From assembly GCA_903951825.1 (NCBI GenBank), contig CAJBDJ010000072.1:29931-93930 (forward strand): a stretch of DNA of 64,000 nt. The letters run 5' to 3'. The notes beneath the pieces were generated by a model. The model was not told where the DNA came from, did not search any database, and saw only the letters and a list, made by a program, of their open reading frames with translations. This DNA comes from an uncultured Pseudomonadota bacterium. GTDB lineage: Bacteria; Pseudomonadota; Gammaproteobacteria; Burkholderiales; Rhodocyclaceae. The position numbers and the translations under genes were made by a program. Shown here piece after piece: positions 46,545-57,500 of the stretch (its first letter is position 1; every line of letters begins with the position of its first letter).

Positions 46545-47636
46545 TTAAGTATTCTGGACGACGATATTCGGGAACTTCGAAGTCATGTCCTTGGCCTTGT
46601 CGCCGACCTTGACTGCAACACGACGGGCGATCGTCCGGTAGATTTCGGCGGTGCGCGAATCAGGGGCACCGACGACGGTTGGCTTGCCGCCGTCGGCCAT
46701 TTCACGGATGGCCATTTCCAGCGGCAGGCTGCCGAGGAATTCGACCTCATAATCCTTGCACATTTGCGCGCCGCCGCCGGCACCGAAGATCGGTTCTTCG
46801 TGGCCACACTGGGAACAGACGTGAATGCTCATGTTTTCAACGATGCCGAGAATCGGGATATTCACTTTCTCGAACATTTTCAATCCCTTGCGCGCATCAA
46901 TCAGGGCGATGTCCTGCGGCGTCGTGACAATCACCGCGCCCGTCACCGGGACTTTTTGCGCCAGCGACAACTGGATGTCACCCGTACCCGGCGGCATATC
47001 GACAATCAGATAGTCGATGTCGCGCCAATTTGTCTGGCCAAGCAACTGGTCGAGCGCCTGAGCCACCATCGGGCCGCGCCAGACCATCGGCGTTTCAACA
47101 TCGACCATGAAGCCGATCGACATGGCCTGCAAGCCGTAAGCCTCAAGCGGCTCCATGCTCTTCCCGTCGGTCGACTGCGGCTGGGCGCCGGCGAGACCGA
47201 GCATTTGCGGCTGCGACGGGCCATAGATATCGGCATCAAGAATGCCCACACTGGCACCTTCCTGAACCAGAGCCAGCGCCAGGTTGACCGCCGTCGTGCT
47301 CTTGCCGACGCCGCCTTTGCCGGAGGCAACGGCGATGATATTTTTGACCCCGGAGATAAGTTTTACGCCCTGCTGAACCGAATGGGCAACGATCTTCGAA
47401 TAGACGTTGGCCGACACATTGCCAACCCCCGGCAAGGTTCGCACGGCGGCGATGACCTGCTTGCGGATGCCGTCAATCTGCGTCTTTGCCGGGTAGCCCA
47501 GTTCGATATCAAAAGAAATGTCAGCGCCGTCGATCTTGATATTTTTGAGCGCCTTGCCGGCGACAAAATCCTTGCCCGTATTCGGGTCGACCGCAACCGC
47601 GATGGCCGCCTTGATCTGCTGTTCAGTAAAGCTCAT
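46545..47636 (-). CDS. apbC: Iron-sulfur cluster carrier Mrp/ApbC
   Basis: 363-residue P-loop ATPase that carries [4Fe-4S] clusters to targets. It has an N-terminal MIP18-like domain (about 1-80), a Walker [18 protein letters not shown] (about 103-119) and the CxxC of HVCSQCGHE (about 278-286) at the cluster site. The ATG at 47636 fits the MIP18 start; an earlier in-frame ATG would add a hydrophobic stretch that does not belong. Divergent from metG, the usual neighbourhood. Confidence 0.95.
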   Translation of the reverse strand: MSFTEQQIKAAIAVAVDPNTGKDFVAGKALKNIKIDGADISFDIELGYPAKTQIDGIRKQVIAAVRTLPGVGNVSANVYSKIVAHSVQQGVKLISGVKNIIAVASGKGGVGKSTTAVNLALALVQEGASVGILDADIYGPSQPQMLGLAGAQPQSTDGKSMEPLEAYGLQAMSIGFMVDVETPMVWRGPMVAQALDQLLGQTNWRDIDYLIVDMPPGTGDIQLSLAQKVPVTGAVIVTTPQDIALIDARKGLKMFEKVNIPILGIVENMSIHVCSQCGHEEPIFGAGGGAQMCKDYEVEFLGSLPLEMAIREMADGGKPTVVGAPDSRTAEIYRTIARRVAVKVGDKAKDMTSKFPNIVVQNT

Positions 47637-47689
47637 GGGAACTCCGCTTGAGGTTGAAAAGCCGGGCAAATACCCGAGTAATTCTGTCC

Positions 47690-47719
47690 AGTATAAACCT
47701 TGCCATACCGACTCCACAA
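47690..47719 (-). promoter_or_regulatory. Probable sigma-70 promoter of mrp
   Basis: On the minus strand TTGTGG (47714-47719), an 18-bp spacer and TATACT (47690-47695), 53 nt upstream of the mrp ATG. A good -10 and fair -35. Confidence 0.45.
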
Positions 47720-47810
47720 TGCGCGCCGTGCACGCGGCGATCACGGCAATCTCCGTAAAAAGCGCCTGTCACGCGCTAAAATTGATTTTTATCCTCGGCC
47801 TGAGCCCTCC

Positions 47811-49928
47811 ATGTCGCGCAAAATTCTGGTTACGTCCGCACTCCCTTACGCCAATGGCGCCATCCACCTCGGCCACTTGGTCGAATACATCCAGACCGAC
47901 ATCTGGGTACGCTATCAAAAAATGGCCGGCAATGAATGCTGGTACGTCTGCGCCGACGACACGCACGGCACGCCGATCATGCTGCGGGCAGAAAAAGAAG
48001 GGATCACACCGGAGCAATTGATCGCCCGCGTTCATGGCGAACATTCACGCGATTTTGCCGGCTTCCATGTCGACTTTGACAATTACTACAGCACGCATTC
48101 CGACGAGACCCGTGCCTGTGCCGACGACATTTATCGCAAGCTGCGCGCTGCCGGGCTGATCGAAACACGCCACATCGAGCAGTATTACGACCCGCTCAAA
48201 CAACTCTTCCTGCCTGACCGTTTCATCAAGGGCGAATGCCCGAAATGTGGCGCCAAAGATCAATATGGCGACAATTGCGAGTCCTGCGGGGCGGCTTACG
48301 CACCGACCGACTTGAAAGATCCCTACTCGGCAATTTCCGGCGCCAAGCCGGAACTGCGCACTTCCGAACATTATTTTTTCAAGCTCTCCGACCCGCGCTG
48401 CGAGTCTTTTTTGCGTCAATACACCAGCCGCGACAACGGCGTTCTGCAAAATGAAGCCGCCAACAAAATGCAGGAATGGCTGGGCGCCCCCGGCGAAAAC
48501 AAGCTGACCGACTGGGACATTTCGCGCGATGCACCCTATTTCGGCTTTGAAATCCCCGATGCGCCGGGCAAGTATTACTACGTCTGGCTCGATGCGCCGA
48601 TTGGCTACATGGGTTCGTTCCGCAATCTGTGCGCCCGCAACGGCCTCGACTTCGACGAATATTTCAAGCCCGATTCAAGCACCGAGCTGTACCACTTCAT
48701 CGGCAAGGACATTCTTTACTTTCATGCGCTCTTCTGGCCGGCGGAGTTGCAGCACGCCGGCTACCGGACGCCGACGAAAATCTTTGCGCACGGGTTTCTG
48801 ACGGTCGATGGCGCCAAAATGTCTAAATCGCGCGGCACCTTCATCACCGCTCAAAGCTATCTCGATACCGGCCTCAATCCGGAGTGGCTGCGTTATTACT
48901 ACGCCGCCAAATTGTCGGCCAGCATGGAAGACATCGATCTCAACCTGGAGGACTTCAGCGCCCGCGTCAATGCCGACCTGATCGGCAAATACGTCAATAT
49001 TGCCAGCCGCGCCGCCGGCTTTGTTGCCCGGCGCTTCAGCGGCCAACTGGCGGCGGCAAGCAGCGATCTGCCGGCGATCAGATCGATTCAGGATGCCGCG
49101 GGACGCATTGGCGAACTTTACGAAGCCCGCGAATTCGCCCGGGCGATGCGTGAAATCATGCTCCTTGCCGATGCGGCAAATCAGTATGTTGATCACGTCA
49201 AGCCCTGGGAACTGGCCAAACAGGAAGGCCAGGACGGCGCGCTGCACACCGCCTGCAGCAACGCGCTCAACCTCTTTCGCCTGCTCAGCGTCCTGCTCAA
49301 GCCGGTACTTCCCAAACTCGTCGCCGACGTTGAACATTTCCTCAATATCGCCCCGCTGACCTGGGCCGACACCGCCAGCCTGCTCGCCACCGGGCATCGG
49401 ATCAGTCCCTACGAACACCTGATGACCCGCGTTGATCCCAAGCTGATTGCCAATCTGATCGCCGCCAACACGGAATCACTCGCCCCGACGCCTGCGCCTA
49501 CCACGCCGCCGCCCGACGAATCGCAACCCAGCGCCGTCAACGCCCATGCCGCTAACGCCCATGCCGCTAACACCACTCCCACCGGGACGCCGCTCTGTGA
49601 CATTGACGATTTCATGAAGGTCGATTTGCGCGTCGTCCGGATTGCCCATGCCGAGCACGTTGCCGGCGCCGAAAAACTGGTGCGCCTGACGCTTGAACTC
49701 GGCAACGATGAAACACGCCAGGTTTTTGCCGGGATCAAGTCGGCTTACGACCCGGCGCTGCTGATCGGTCGATTAACGGTGATGGTCGCCAACCTTGCCC
49801 CGCGCAAGATGAAATTCGGCCTCTCCGAGGGCATGGTGCTGGCGGCCTCCGACGGTGAGGGCAAGACACCGGGCATCTTCCTGCTCACCCCCGATTCCGG
49901 GGCGCAACCGGGGATGCGCGTCAAATGA
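47811..49928 (+). CDS. metG: Methionine-tRNA ligase
   Basis: 705 residues, class I synthetase. HIGH-type HLGHL in [11 protein letters not shown] (residues ~17-25), zinc knuckle CPKCG...CESCG (about 143-160), KMSKS in [12 protein letters not shown] (about 335) and a C-terminal tRNA-binding OB domain (about 600-705). Between the catalytic part and this domain lies an Ala/Pro/Thr-rich linker with a perfect 15-bp tandem repeat. The ATG at 47811 gives MSRKILVT; an earlier in-frame ATG is not plausible. Confidence 0.97.
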   Translation: MSRKILVTSALPYANGAIHLGHLVEYIQTDIWVRYQKMAGNECWYVCADDTHGTPIMLRAEKEGITPEQLIARVHGEHSRDFAGFHVDFDNYYSTHSDETRACADDIYRKLRAAGLIETRHIEQYYDPLKQLFLPDRFIKGECPKCGAKDQYGDNCESCGAAYAPTDLKDPYSAISGAKPELRTSEHYFFKLSDPRCESFLRQYTSRDNGVLQNEAANKMQEWLGAPGENKLTDWDISRDAPYFGFEIPDAPGKYYYVWLDAPIGYMGSFRNLCARNGLDFDEYFKPDSSTELYHFIGKDILYFHALFWPAELQHAGYRTPTKIFAHGFLTVDGAKMSKSRGTFITAQSYLDTGLNPEWLRYYYAAKLSASMEDIDLNLEDFSARVNADLIGKYVNIASRAAGFVARRFSGQLAAASSDLPAIRSIQDAAGRIGELYEAREFARAMREIMLLADAANQYVDHVKPWELAKQEGQDGALHTACSNALNLFRLLSVLLKPVLPKLVADVEHFLNIAPLTWADTASLLATGHRISPYEHLMTRVDPKLIANLIAANTESLAPTPAPTTPPPDESQPSAVNAHAANAHAANTTPTGTPLCDIDDFMKVDLRVVRIAHAEHVAGAEKLVRLTLELGNDETRQVFAGIKSAYDPALLIGRLTVMVANLAPRKMKFGLSEGMVLAASDGEGKTPGIFLLTPDSGAQPGMRVK
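49539..49568 (+). repeat. 15-bp perfect tandem repeat in the metG linker
   Basis: Unit AACGCCCATGCCGCT, two copies, encoding [10 protein letters not shown]. It lies in the interdomain linker, so copy-number change would lengthen or shorten the linker without a frameshift. Confidence 0.95.
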
Positions 49929-50054
49929 GCGGCGGCAGCGACAAACAACACGCGGGCAAGCCGACATAGTGCACCGCAGCATTTGCCAGCCTGCAGTTCA
50001 TGTACTACTTTAACTTGCGCGCTCAATTAGCCATGCCGTTTGAGGGTTTTTCAT

Positions 50055-50077
50055 CTATCCACAAAAACTGTGGATAA
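50055..50077. promoter_or_regulatory. Inverted DnaA-box pair
   Basis: CTATCCACA (50055-50063, one mismatch to TTATCCACA) and TGTGGATAA (50069-50077, a perfect box in reverse), five bases apart. A third, degenerate TGTGAGTGA follows. DnaA boxes occur at origins and as regulatory sites, and dnaA is not in view. Confidence 0.5.
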
Positions 50078-50256
50078 GCCTGTGAGTGAATCGGGGACTA
50101 AGCGCCTAAGTGACCGAAAGACAAGGCTTTTCCCTACCCTGCCCGCAACTTGAGCAATTTGACAAGCAACTGATTTTTAACGATTAATTTACTCAATTGA
50201 CACACCACACCGGAGGCAACGCGACACAGTTGTGAATCACTCAAGAATTTGCTTTC

Positions 50257-50278
50257 TGTGCACAAGTCAAGTCTTGAC
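50257..50278. promoter_or_regulatory. Adjacent palindromes upstream of a small membrane-protein gene
   Basis: TGTGCACA immediately followed by GTCAAGTCTTGAC (6-bp arms). Possible operators; the second overlaps a TTGACA promoter-like element at 50274-50279. Confidence 0.35.
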
Positions 50279-50371
50279 AACAACTATTTTTCACCCCGAC
50301 AACGATCTGTCGCCAAGCCATATTTTCAAAACCTGCCGCTCGCAGCCCACCCCAGGATTTCACCGCCGATC

Positions 50372-50680
50372 ATGTTCAGCCAAACCAATCGCCCCCCTCG
50401 ACCGCGCCTGACCGGCCGCATTTTCTGGTACGGAATGGCCGACGTTTTCGGCCTCACCTGCGTCGGCATCGGTGCCAGCTGGTTCGCCGCCGGCAAAGGG
50501 GCGATTCTGGCCAATTTCCCGACGTCCACCGCCGAAGCCGTGGTTTGCACAATCGGCGGTACCGCCATCATGATCTGGGCGGTCTCACGCATCCTGCGCG
50601 AGATTGCCAAACAATCTGCCGAGATGGATGCGAAATTCCGTGCCTACCTCGCCCAAAACCACCCCGACAAGTCGCTGTAA
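50372..50680 (+). CDS. Small membrane protein of unknown function
   Basis: 102 residues from the ATG at 50372. Two hydrophobic helices at about residues 17-40 and 57-75, then a polar, probably cytoplasmic tail (REIAKQSAEMDAKFRAYL). A longer open frame upstream adds a poor N-terminus. It lies 48 nt before the SulP transporter gene, on the same strand; no function is recognised. The gene may be a short partner or leader-region gene. Confidence 0.6.
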   Translation: MFSQTNRPPRPRLTGRIFWYGMADVFGLTCVGIGASWFAAGKGAILANFPTSTAEAVVCTIGGTAIMIWAVSRILREIAKQSAEMDAKFRAYLAQNHPDKSL

Positions 50681-50728
50681 GTCGGGCTCGCCTATAATCA
50701 ATGGCTTCGCCGAAGGCTCCGAGAAACC

Positions 50729-52420
50729 ATGAAAATAGTCTTTCGTCCCAAATTGCTCGACTGTCTGCCGACCTACAACAAGGCACAATTCGGGAAGGAT
50801 CTGGCGGCCGGCATTACCGTTGGCGTGCTCGCCCTGCCGCTGGCCATGGCCTTTGCCATCGCCTCCGGCGTACCGCCGGCGGCCGGCATCTGGACAGCAA
50901 TTATCGCCGGACTGATTACCGCTGCGCTCGGCGGTTCCCGCGTGCAAATCGGCGGCCCGACCGGCGCCTTCATTCCAATCATTTACGGCATTGTTGCCGT
51001 TCATGGCTACGCCAACCTCCTGGGCGCCACCATGCTGGCCGGCGTTTTTCTGCTCGCGATGGGAATTGCGCGCCTCGGGCAAGTGATTCGCTTCATCCCT
51101 GTAACGGTCGTGATCGGCTTTACCAACGGCATTGCCGTCGTTATTTTTCTCGCCCAGATCAAGGACTTTTTCGGCCTGAAAATCGACAATCTGCCCGCCG
51201 AATTTTTTCTCCGCATCAAAACCCTGGCCGCCAATGCCCATACCCTCGACCTGCCCACCCTGGCCCTGGCATCAGCCTGTTTTGTGTTCCTGCTCTTTTA
51301 TAACCGCCTCGCCAGCCGCTTCCCGTTGTTGCGCCGAGCGCCGGGGCCACTCGTGGTGCTGCTGGCCGGCACCTTGATTTCCTTCATTTTCAGCTTGCCG
51401 GTCGAAACCATCGGCAGCAGATTCAATGGCATTCCGCAGGAATTCCCGCCGATCGGGATTCCTGATTTGGCGATTTCCGACTTCGGCAAGCTGATCTCCC
51501 CGGCGATCACCATCGCCCTGCTCGGCGCCATCGAGTCCTTGCTCTCGGCGCGCGTCGCCGACAGCCAGATTGACGACCGCCACGACCCCAACCAGGAACT
51601 CATCGCTCAAGGGCTTTCCAACATCGCCGCCCCCCTGTTTGGCGGTTTTGCCGCAACCGGCGCCATCGCCCGCACCAGCACCAACGTCAAAACCGGCGGC
51701 CGGACGCCGGTTGCCGGCATCATTCACGCCCTGGTTCTGCTCGGCATTGTCCTCGTCGCCGCCCCGCTCGCCTCTTATGTACCGCTCGCCACGCTCTCGG
51801 CCATCGTCATGGTGGTGGCGCTCAACATGGGCGAGTGGCACGAATTCAAAAACCTGTTCCGCTTCAGTGTGAGCTACCAGACAGTATTGCTGACCACCTT
51901 TTTTCTCACGGTGATTTTCGATCTCACTGTCGCCGTCGAACTCGGCATGGTGCTGGCCAGCCTGTTTTTCATCTATCGCATGTCCGAACTGACACGCATC
52001 GAGCGTCGCCCGCTGCATGAAGCCGCCGAAGAACCGAAATTCTTTTACCCGGACGGCACGATGCGCGTCGCCGCCTGGCAATTGTTCGGCTCGCTTTTCT
52101 TCGGCGCGGTAAACAAACTGGACGCCCTGCTCGACCCGGATGCCGGTCATCCCGAAGTGGTCATTCTCGACATGCGACAACTGATCCAGCTCGACAACAC
52201 CGGTCTCGAAGGACTCGAGACACTGCTCGACAAATTGAAGAAACGCGGCTGCACTCTGCTGTTGTGCGGCCTCAATGCCCAACCCAGTCAACTACTCTAT
52301 CGCTCCGGCTTTATCGACCACATGGGTCTCGACAACGTCTGCAACGATATCGACAACGCCTTGAGCCGCGCCTACATCCTGTTGCCGGGGCTGCTAGGCG
52401 AGAGTGACTGTGACTATTGA
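50729..52420 (+). CDS. SulP-family anion transporter with STAS domain
   Basis: 563 residues: 11-14 membrane helices (about 25-430) and a C-terminal STAS domain (about 450-550, [24 protein letters not shown]). The SulP motif [20 protein letters not shown] is near residue 31, and [10 protein letters not shown] in the next helices. Bacterial SulP proteins import sulfate, bicarbonate or dicarboxylates, mostly with H+ or Na+. The exact substrate is not predictable from sequence. Its stop lies just before the start of the zinc-ribbon gene. Confidence 0.94.
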   Translation: MKIVFRPKLLDCLPTYNKAQFGKDLAAGITVGVLALPLAMAFAIASGVPPAAGIWTAIIAGLITAALGGSRVQIGGPTGAFIPIIYGIVAVHGYANLLGATMLAGVFLLAMGIARLGQVIRFIPVTVVIGFTNGIAVVIFLAQIKDFFGLKIDNLPAEFFLRIKTLAANAHTLDLPTLALASACFVFLLFYNRLASRFPLLRRAPGPLVVLLAGTLISFIFSLPVETIGSRFNGIPQEFPPIGIPDLAISDFGKLISPAITIALLGAIESLLSARVADSQIDDRHDPNQELIAQGLSNIAAPLFGGFAATGAIARTSTNVKTGGRTPVAGIIHALVLLGIVLVAAPLASYVPLATLSAIVMVVALNMGEWHEFKNLFRFSVSYQTVLLTTFFLTVIFDLTVAVELGMVLASLFFIYRMSELTRIERRPLHEAAEEPKFFYPDGTMRVAAWQLFGSLFFGAVNKLDALLDPDAGHPEVVILDMRQLIQLDNTGLEGLETLLDKLKKRGCTLLLCGLNAQPSQLLYRSGFIDHMGLDNVCNDIDNALSRAYILLPGLLGESDCDY

Positions 52421-52433
52421 GAAAGGAAGCCCC

Positions 52434-52769
52434 GTGCCTACTCTGCCCCCCTGCCCCGCCTGCCAATCCGAATACACCTACGAACAAGGTCAGCGCTATG
52501 TCTGCCCGATGTGTTCCTATGACTGGGTGCCGACAGCCGACGGCGACGAAGCAACGCGCCTCTGGCGCGATGCCAACGGCAATACCCTACAGGATGGTGA
52601 CAGCGTGACGGTCATCAAGGACTTGAAGATCAAGGGATCGTCATCGGTGGTCAAGCTCGGCACCAAGGTCAGGAATATCCGCCTGATCGACGGCGATCAC
52701 GACATTGACTGCAAAATTGACGGCATCGGCGCCATCCAGTTGAAATCGGCATTTGTCAAAAAAGCCTGA
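52434..52769 (+). CDS. PhnA/YjdM-type zinc-ribbon protein
   Basis: 111 residues from the GTG at 52434, which has AAAGGA upstream and gives the same length as E. coli YjdM. Two CxxC pairs (CPACQ and CPMCS) form the zinc ribbon; the core ...[30 protein letters not shown] is the PhnA domain. Despite the name, the family is not the phosphonoacetate hydrolase, and its function is uncertain. Two GTG codons further upstream are alternatives that would overlap sulP. Confidence 0.9.
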   Translation: MPTLPPCPACQSEYTYEQGQRYVCPMCSYDWVPTADGDEATRLWRDANGNTLQDGDSVTVIKDLKIKGSSSVVKLGTKVRNIRLIDGDHDIDCKIDGIGAIQLKSAFVKKA

Positions 52770-52935
52770 ACCACGCCACCCCGCATGGACAACGTAGCGG
52801 GAATGACATTGGCGCAAAAAAGTCGCTGCGGAATAGCGACAAGGCGACTGGCTGCGGCGTATGATTTGCAAAACCCGGCCAACGACCGGGATAAAACAAC
52901 AAATAACTCGCAGCTCCTTTCGCAAGGAATATCCC

Positions 52936-54453
52936 ATGAGCCTATTTGGAAACCGCGCGGCGCTCGACAAGATCGGCCGTGACATCGCCGACATCGCCGA
53001 CGGCAAGGCCGATCTCTCTCTCGTTGTGGGCAGCGGTGGCAACGACATCAACGGGCGCTTGTCCGGCAACATCAACCGTTTTTTCAACCGCGTTCGTGGC
53101 CTCATCGCGCAGGTGCGCGAAGGCAGCATCAGTATTGCTGCCGATGCGGCGCGCATGAACCATCAGATGCAACTCACCGGCGATGCCGTGCGGCGCCAGG
53201 AGGCACTCGCCGGAGCCGTCTTCGAGTCAAGCAACCGGGTCAATCAGGCGGTTAGCGACGTTACCCTCAACTCCGAAGCCATTCAGGGATCGACCCTGAA
53301 TAATCTCCATCTCGCCGAGCGTTCGCTGACGCAAATGGAGACTGTCGCCAGCACCATGCGCTCGACCAACCAGCACATCGAGCAGTTTTCGTCGACAGTC
53401 AAGGAGTTGCACGCCAATTCGATGAAAATCAACGAAATCGTCTCACTGATCAACGACATTTCCGACCAGACCAATTTGCTGGCACTCAACGCCGCCATCG
53501 AGGCAGCGCGCGCCGGCGAGGCCGGGCGGGGCTTCGCCGTGGTTGCCGATGAAGTGCGCAAGCTCGCCGAAAAGGTCAAGAAGGCCACCGAGGTCATCGG
53601 ACAAAACACCCAGTCCATGATCAATCTGGTCGCCGACACCTCGACCGAGACGCAGACCATCGTCAGTGAAGTCACCCGCGCCAGCGGCTACGTTGAGGCA
53701 TCGGCAGCCGACCTCGGGACGATGGTCGGCGACTTCAAGCGAACCACCGAACAACTGGCGACGATCTCCGGCGCCATCGCCAATCTGCGCGAGAGCAACC
53801 AGACCATTCATGGCGAGGTCGAAGGTATCCGCAACCACGCGCTGGACATTTCCGGGCGCGTCATGCAATGCCTGGATTCGGCGAAGACCCTGCGCGAATC
53901 GACCGAGGATCTGCAAGGTACGCTGGCTGACTTCCGCACCGGCAATAGCATGTTCGACACTCTGCACGATCAATGCATCGCTTTCCGCGACCGGGTAGCC
54001 GGGGTGTTGCAGCGCCTGAACGAGCGTGGCATCAATGTTTTCGACCAACAGTACAAGGAAATTCCCGGCTCCAATCCCAAGCGCTACACCACGCTCTATG
54101 ACAACCAGTGTGACAGCGAACTGACCCGCCTTTACGATGACCTGCTGCGCGATTTTCAGGGGCTGACCTATTCACTGGCGGTCGACACCAACGGCTACGC
54201 GCCGGCGCACAACGGAATTTTTTCGAATCCGCCGAGCGGCGATCCACAGATCGATCTGGCCAAGTGCCGCCACAAGCGTATCTTCAGCGATCCGGTCGGC
54301 ATCAAGCTGGCAAAAAACCAGAAACCCTCGCTGTTCCAGACCTATGTCCGCGACACCGGGGAAATCCTCAACGATTTGTCGATGCCGATCATCATCGCCG
54401 GCCGCCACTGGGGTGCGGTGCGCATCGGCTTCAAGACCGACCTGCTCGGCTGA
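52936..54453 (+). CDS. Soluble methyl-accepting chemotaxis-like receptor with C-terminal sensor
   Basis: 505 residues, no membrane helix or signal peptide. The ATG at 52936 has AAGGAAT upstream. Residues ~60-335 form the MCP signalling helices, with the hairpin tip [21 protein letters not shown] and [18 protein letters not shown]. The C-terminal ~150 residues show a domain with [20 protein letters not shown] and [11 protein letters not shown], seen in other cytoplasmic MCPs and resembling a PDC/Cache-like sensor (inference). It is inverted from the usual sensor-first order. No che genes are in the window. A stem-loop follows the stop. Confidence 0.85.
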   Translation: MSLFGNRAALDKIGRDIADIADGKADLSLVVGSGGNDINGRLSGNINRFFNRVRGLIAQVREGSISIAADAARMNHQMQLTGDAVRRQEALAGAVFESSNRVNQAVSDVTLNSEAIQGSTLNNLHLAERSLTQMETVASTMRSTNQHIEQFSSTVKELHANSMKINEIVSLINDISDQTNLLALNAAIEAARAGEAGRGFAVVADEVRKLAEKVKKATEVIGQNTQSMINLVADTSTETQTIVSEVTRASGYVEASAADLGTMVGDFKRTTEQLATISGAIANLRESNQTIHGEVEGIRNHALDISGRVMQCLDSAKTLRESTEDLQGTLADFRTGNSMFDTLHDQCIAFRDRVAGVLQRLNERGINVFDQQYKEIPGSNPKRYTTLYDNQCDSELTRLYDDLLRDFQGLTYSLAVDTNGYAPAHNGIFSNPPSGDPQIDLAKCRHKRIFSDPVGIKLAKNQKPSLFQTYVRDTGEILNDLSMPIIIAGRHWGAVRIGFKTDLLG

Positions 54454-54474
54454 CCCGCAGCGATCTCCGCCCAA

Positions 54475-54499
54475 AGCGGTTTTTACGGCAAAAACCGCT
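54475..54499. terminator. Hairpin between converging MCP and dnaE genes
   Basis: Ten-bp stem AGCGGTTTTT / AAAAACCGCT with a five-base loop, no T-run after it. It may act on both transcripts; strength uncertain. Confidence 0.5.
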
Positions 54500-54519
54500 C
54501 CCGGCGCGAGCCGGAACAA

Positions 54520-57500
54520 TCAGTTGTAGATAATCTCGACGTTTTCCGGCTGCAACCAACTGCCTAGTGCTGCGAGCAATGGATCATCAAGACGCACGCG
54601 TAATGCGTCGCCGAGCACCAGGCTGCACTCTGCCTGACGATTCGCGTAATGAATGCGCACCGGTGCCGTACCGGGCGTGAAGGGCTGCAGCAAGGATTTC
54701 AGCTTGCCGGCATCGGCGCTGCCGTTGATGCGCAGCAACAGGTGCTTGGCGAAATGTGCGCGCGCCTCGCCGAGTGTCATCAATTTGTCGGCGACGACAC
54801 GATTACTGCCGGAAAAATCGTCGTAAGAGACTTTTCCCTCGACAATCAAAATCTCGTCCGTGGCAACCTTGGCGCGTTCGGCCTCGAACAGTTCGTTGAA
54901 CAGCAAAACGTCGATCATTCCACTACCGTCGTCCAGTTGCACGAAAAGCATCTTGCCGCGCCGCGTCATCTGGGTACGCAAGCCAACCACGACACCGGCC
55001 AGGGTCGTCGTTTCCTTGGCGGCCTCCAGGCGGTTGAGCGGGCGCCGGATGAATTGCGACAGCTCCTTTTTGCAACTGTTGTAGGGATGGCCGCTGAAAA
55101 AGAAGCCGAGCGCCGTCTTTTCCTGCATTAACTGCTCTTTTTCAGCCCACGGCTTGACAGCAATGTATTGCGGCGCGTGTTCCTCGGCGCTGCTGCCAAT
55201 ATCAAACAGGCTGCTCTGCATTGCATTGCGCTCGGTTTGCTCGGCGAAATCCATGGCGACGCCAACCGAAGCAAGCAATTTATGGCGATCGCTGTCGATG
55301 CCGTCAAAAGCCCCTGCCTTGATCAGCGCCTCGGTGGTGCGGCGATTCACCATGCGCTTGTCGCAACGCTGGCAGAAATCAAACAGGTCGGTGAACGGCC
55401 CGCCGGCCTCGCGTGCCTTGAGAATGACATTGACCGCCTGTTCGCCGGTACCTTTGACCGCCCCCAGCCCGTAGCGGATGGTGCTGCGGTCAACCGGCTC
55501 GAAACGGTAATTCGAGACATTGATATCCGGCCCCAGCACCTTGACCTTGTTGGCGATCGTATCGTCATAGAAGATTTTGACTGCGTCGGTATTGTCGAGG
55601 TCGGATGACATCGTCGCCGCCATGAAGGCGGCGCAGTGGTGCGCCTTGAGCCACGCCGTGTGGTAGGTGACAACGGCGTAGGCAGCGGTGTGCGACTTGT
55701 TGAAACCGTACTCGGCGAACTTGGTCATGAGGTCGAACAATTGTTCGGCGAGCGCCGGATCGTAGCCTTTTTCCTTGGCGCCGGCGGCAATCGTTGCGCG
55801 GTGCTTGGCCATTTCCTCCGGCTTTTTCTTGCCCATCGCCCGGCGCAGCATGTCGGCACCGCCCAGGGTGTAGCCGCCGATGATCTGCGAAATCTGCATC
55901 ACCTGTTCCTGATAGACGATGACGCCATAGGTCGGCGACAGGCAGGCCGTCAGATCAGGGTGGAAATAGTCGATCTTCTGCTGACCTTTTTTGCGCAGGA
56001 TGAAGTCATCGACCATGCCCGAACCGAGCGGCCCCGGCCGGTAGAGCGCCAGCACGGCGATGATGTCCTCAAAACGGTCGGGGGCAAGCTTGCGCAAAAG
56101 CTTTTTCATGCCCTCCGATTCAACCTGGAAGATCGCCGTCGTGTTGGCGTCCTTGAGTATCTGGTAGGTGGCGGGATCGGTGAAGCCGAGCGCCATGAGG
56201 TCGACCTTCTCGCCGCTCATGCGCTGAATGTAGTCGACGGCCAGCTCGATAATCGTCAAATTGCGCAATCCGAGAAAGTCGAATTTGACGAGGCCGACCT
56301 TTTCAACATCGTCCTTGTCGAACTGCGAAACCGTCGACGCATCGCTGCCAGTGGCTTGATAAATCGGGCAAAAATCGGTGATCTTGCCCGGCGCGATGAG
56401 CACACCGCCGGCGTGCATACCGACGTTGCGCGTCAAATCCTCAAGGCGAGCGGCGAGGTCGAACAATTCGCGGACCGATTCGCCATCGCCCTCACCGGCC
56501 ATCATCTCCTTGAGTTGCGGCTCCTGTTCAAGCGCCTCGGCCAGCGATACCGGCTTGTTCTGAACCACCGGGATCAGTTTGGAAATGCGGTCGCACAGCG
56601 AATACGGCAGGCCGAAAACGCGCCCGACATCGCGAATCACCGCCTTCGACGACATCGTTCCGAAGGTAACGATCTGGCTGACCGCCTGCGCGCCGTAATG
56701 CTGGCGCACATATTCGATGACGCGCCAGCGGTTGTCCTGGCAAAAGTCGATATCGAAGTCGGGCATCGAGACCCGCTCCGGGTTGAGGAAGCGTTCAAAA
56801 AGCAGCGCGTAGGCCAAGGGATCGAGATCGGTGATGCGCAGCGCGTAGGCAACCAGCGAACCGGCGCCCGAACCGCGCCCGGGGCCGACCGGCACGCCAT
56901 TGTTCTTGGCCCAGTTGATGAAGTCGGCAACGATCAGGAAGTAACCGGGGAAGCCCATCTGGAGAATGGTTTTGCACTCGAAAACCAGTCGCTCGTCGTA
57001 TTCCGGGCGGCGTTTCAAGCGCTCTGCGGGATCGGGATACAGCTCGGCAAGACGCACCTCAAGCCCTTTTTCGGCTTCGGCAACGAGGTAGTCATCAATC
57101 GTCATCCCCGGCGGAATCGGAAAGTCGGGCAGAAAGTTCTTGCCCAGCGTCATTTCGATATTGCAGCGGCGGGCAATTTCCAGCGAATTGTCGAGCGCCT
57201 CGGGCAAATCGCCGAACAGGGCGAGCATTTCTGCCTGCGTCTTGAAATATTGCTCTTCGGTATAGGTTTTCGGGCGTCGCGTATCGCCCAGCACATAGCC
57301 TTCGGCAATGCAGACGCGCGCCTCGTGGGCGCGAAAGTCATCGCGCTCCATGAACTGCACCGGATGCGTGGCGACCAGCGGCAAACCAAGTTCGCCGGCA
57401 AGATCCGCCGTTTGCTGAACAATCGCCTCCTGCTGCGGCTGTCCATAACGCTGAACCTCCAGATAAAAGGCGCCGGGAAACAGCCTTTCCCAGGCTTGCG

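Larger units (their letters stand above)
49929..50371. other. 443-nt gene-free stretch with DnaA-box-like and palindromic sites
   Basis: No supported gene. Contents: inverted DnaA-box-like pair at 50055-50077; an AT-rich stretch at about 50165-50200; TGTGCACA (50257-50264) and GTCAAG-T-CTTGAC (50266-50278) palindromes; several TTGAC elements. The first part carries no clear metG terminator. The right end is the upstream region of a small membrane-protein gene. The base composition is lower in GC than the neighbours by eye. Confidence 0.7.

Noticed and set aside
46473..47651. 392-codon plus-strand frame over mrp
   Set aside because: Shadow of mrp, whose P-loop and CxxC are clear on the minus strand.
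49539..49568. CRISPR-like short repeat
   Set aside because: Only two adjacent 15-bp copies with no spacer, inside the metG coding region. A tandem repeat in a linker.
51272..52291. 339-codon frame opposite sulP
   Set aside because: Shadow of the SulP gene; low-complexity His/Asp/Gln-rich translation.
52770..52935. Possible c-di-GMP riboswitch before the chemoreceptor gene
   Set aside because: Some hairpins (such as CCCGG..CCGGG) are present, but the conserved GEMM core sequences are not seen.
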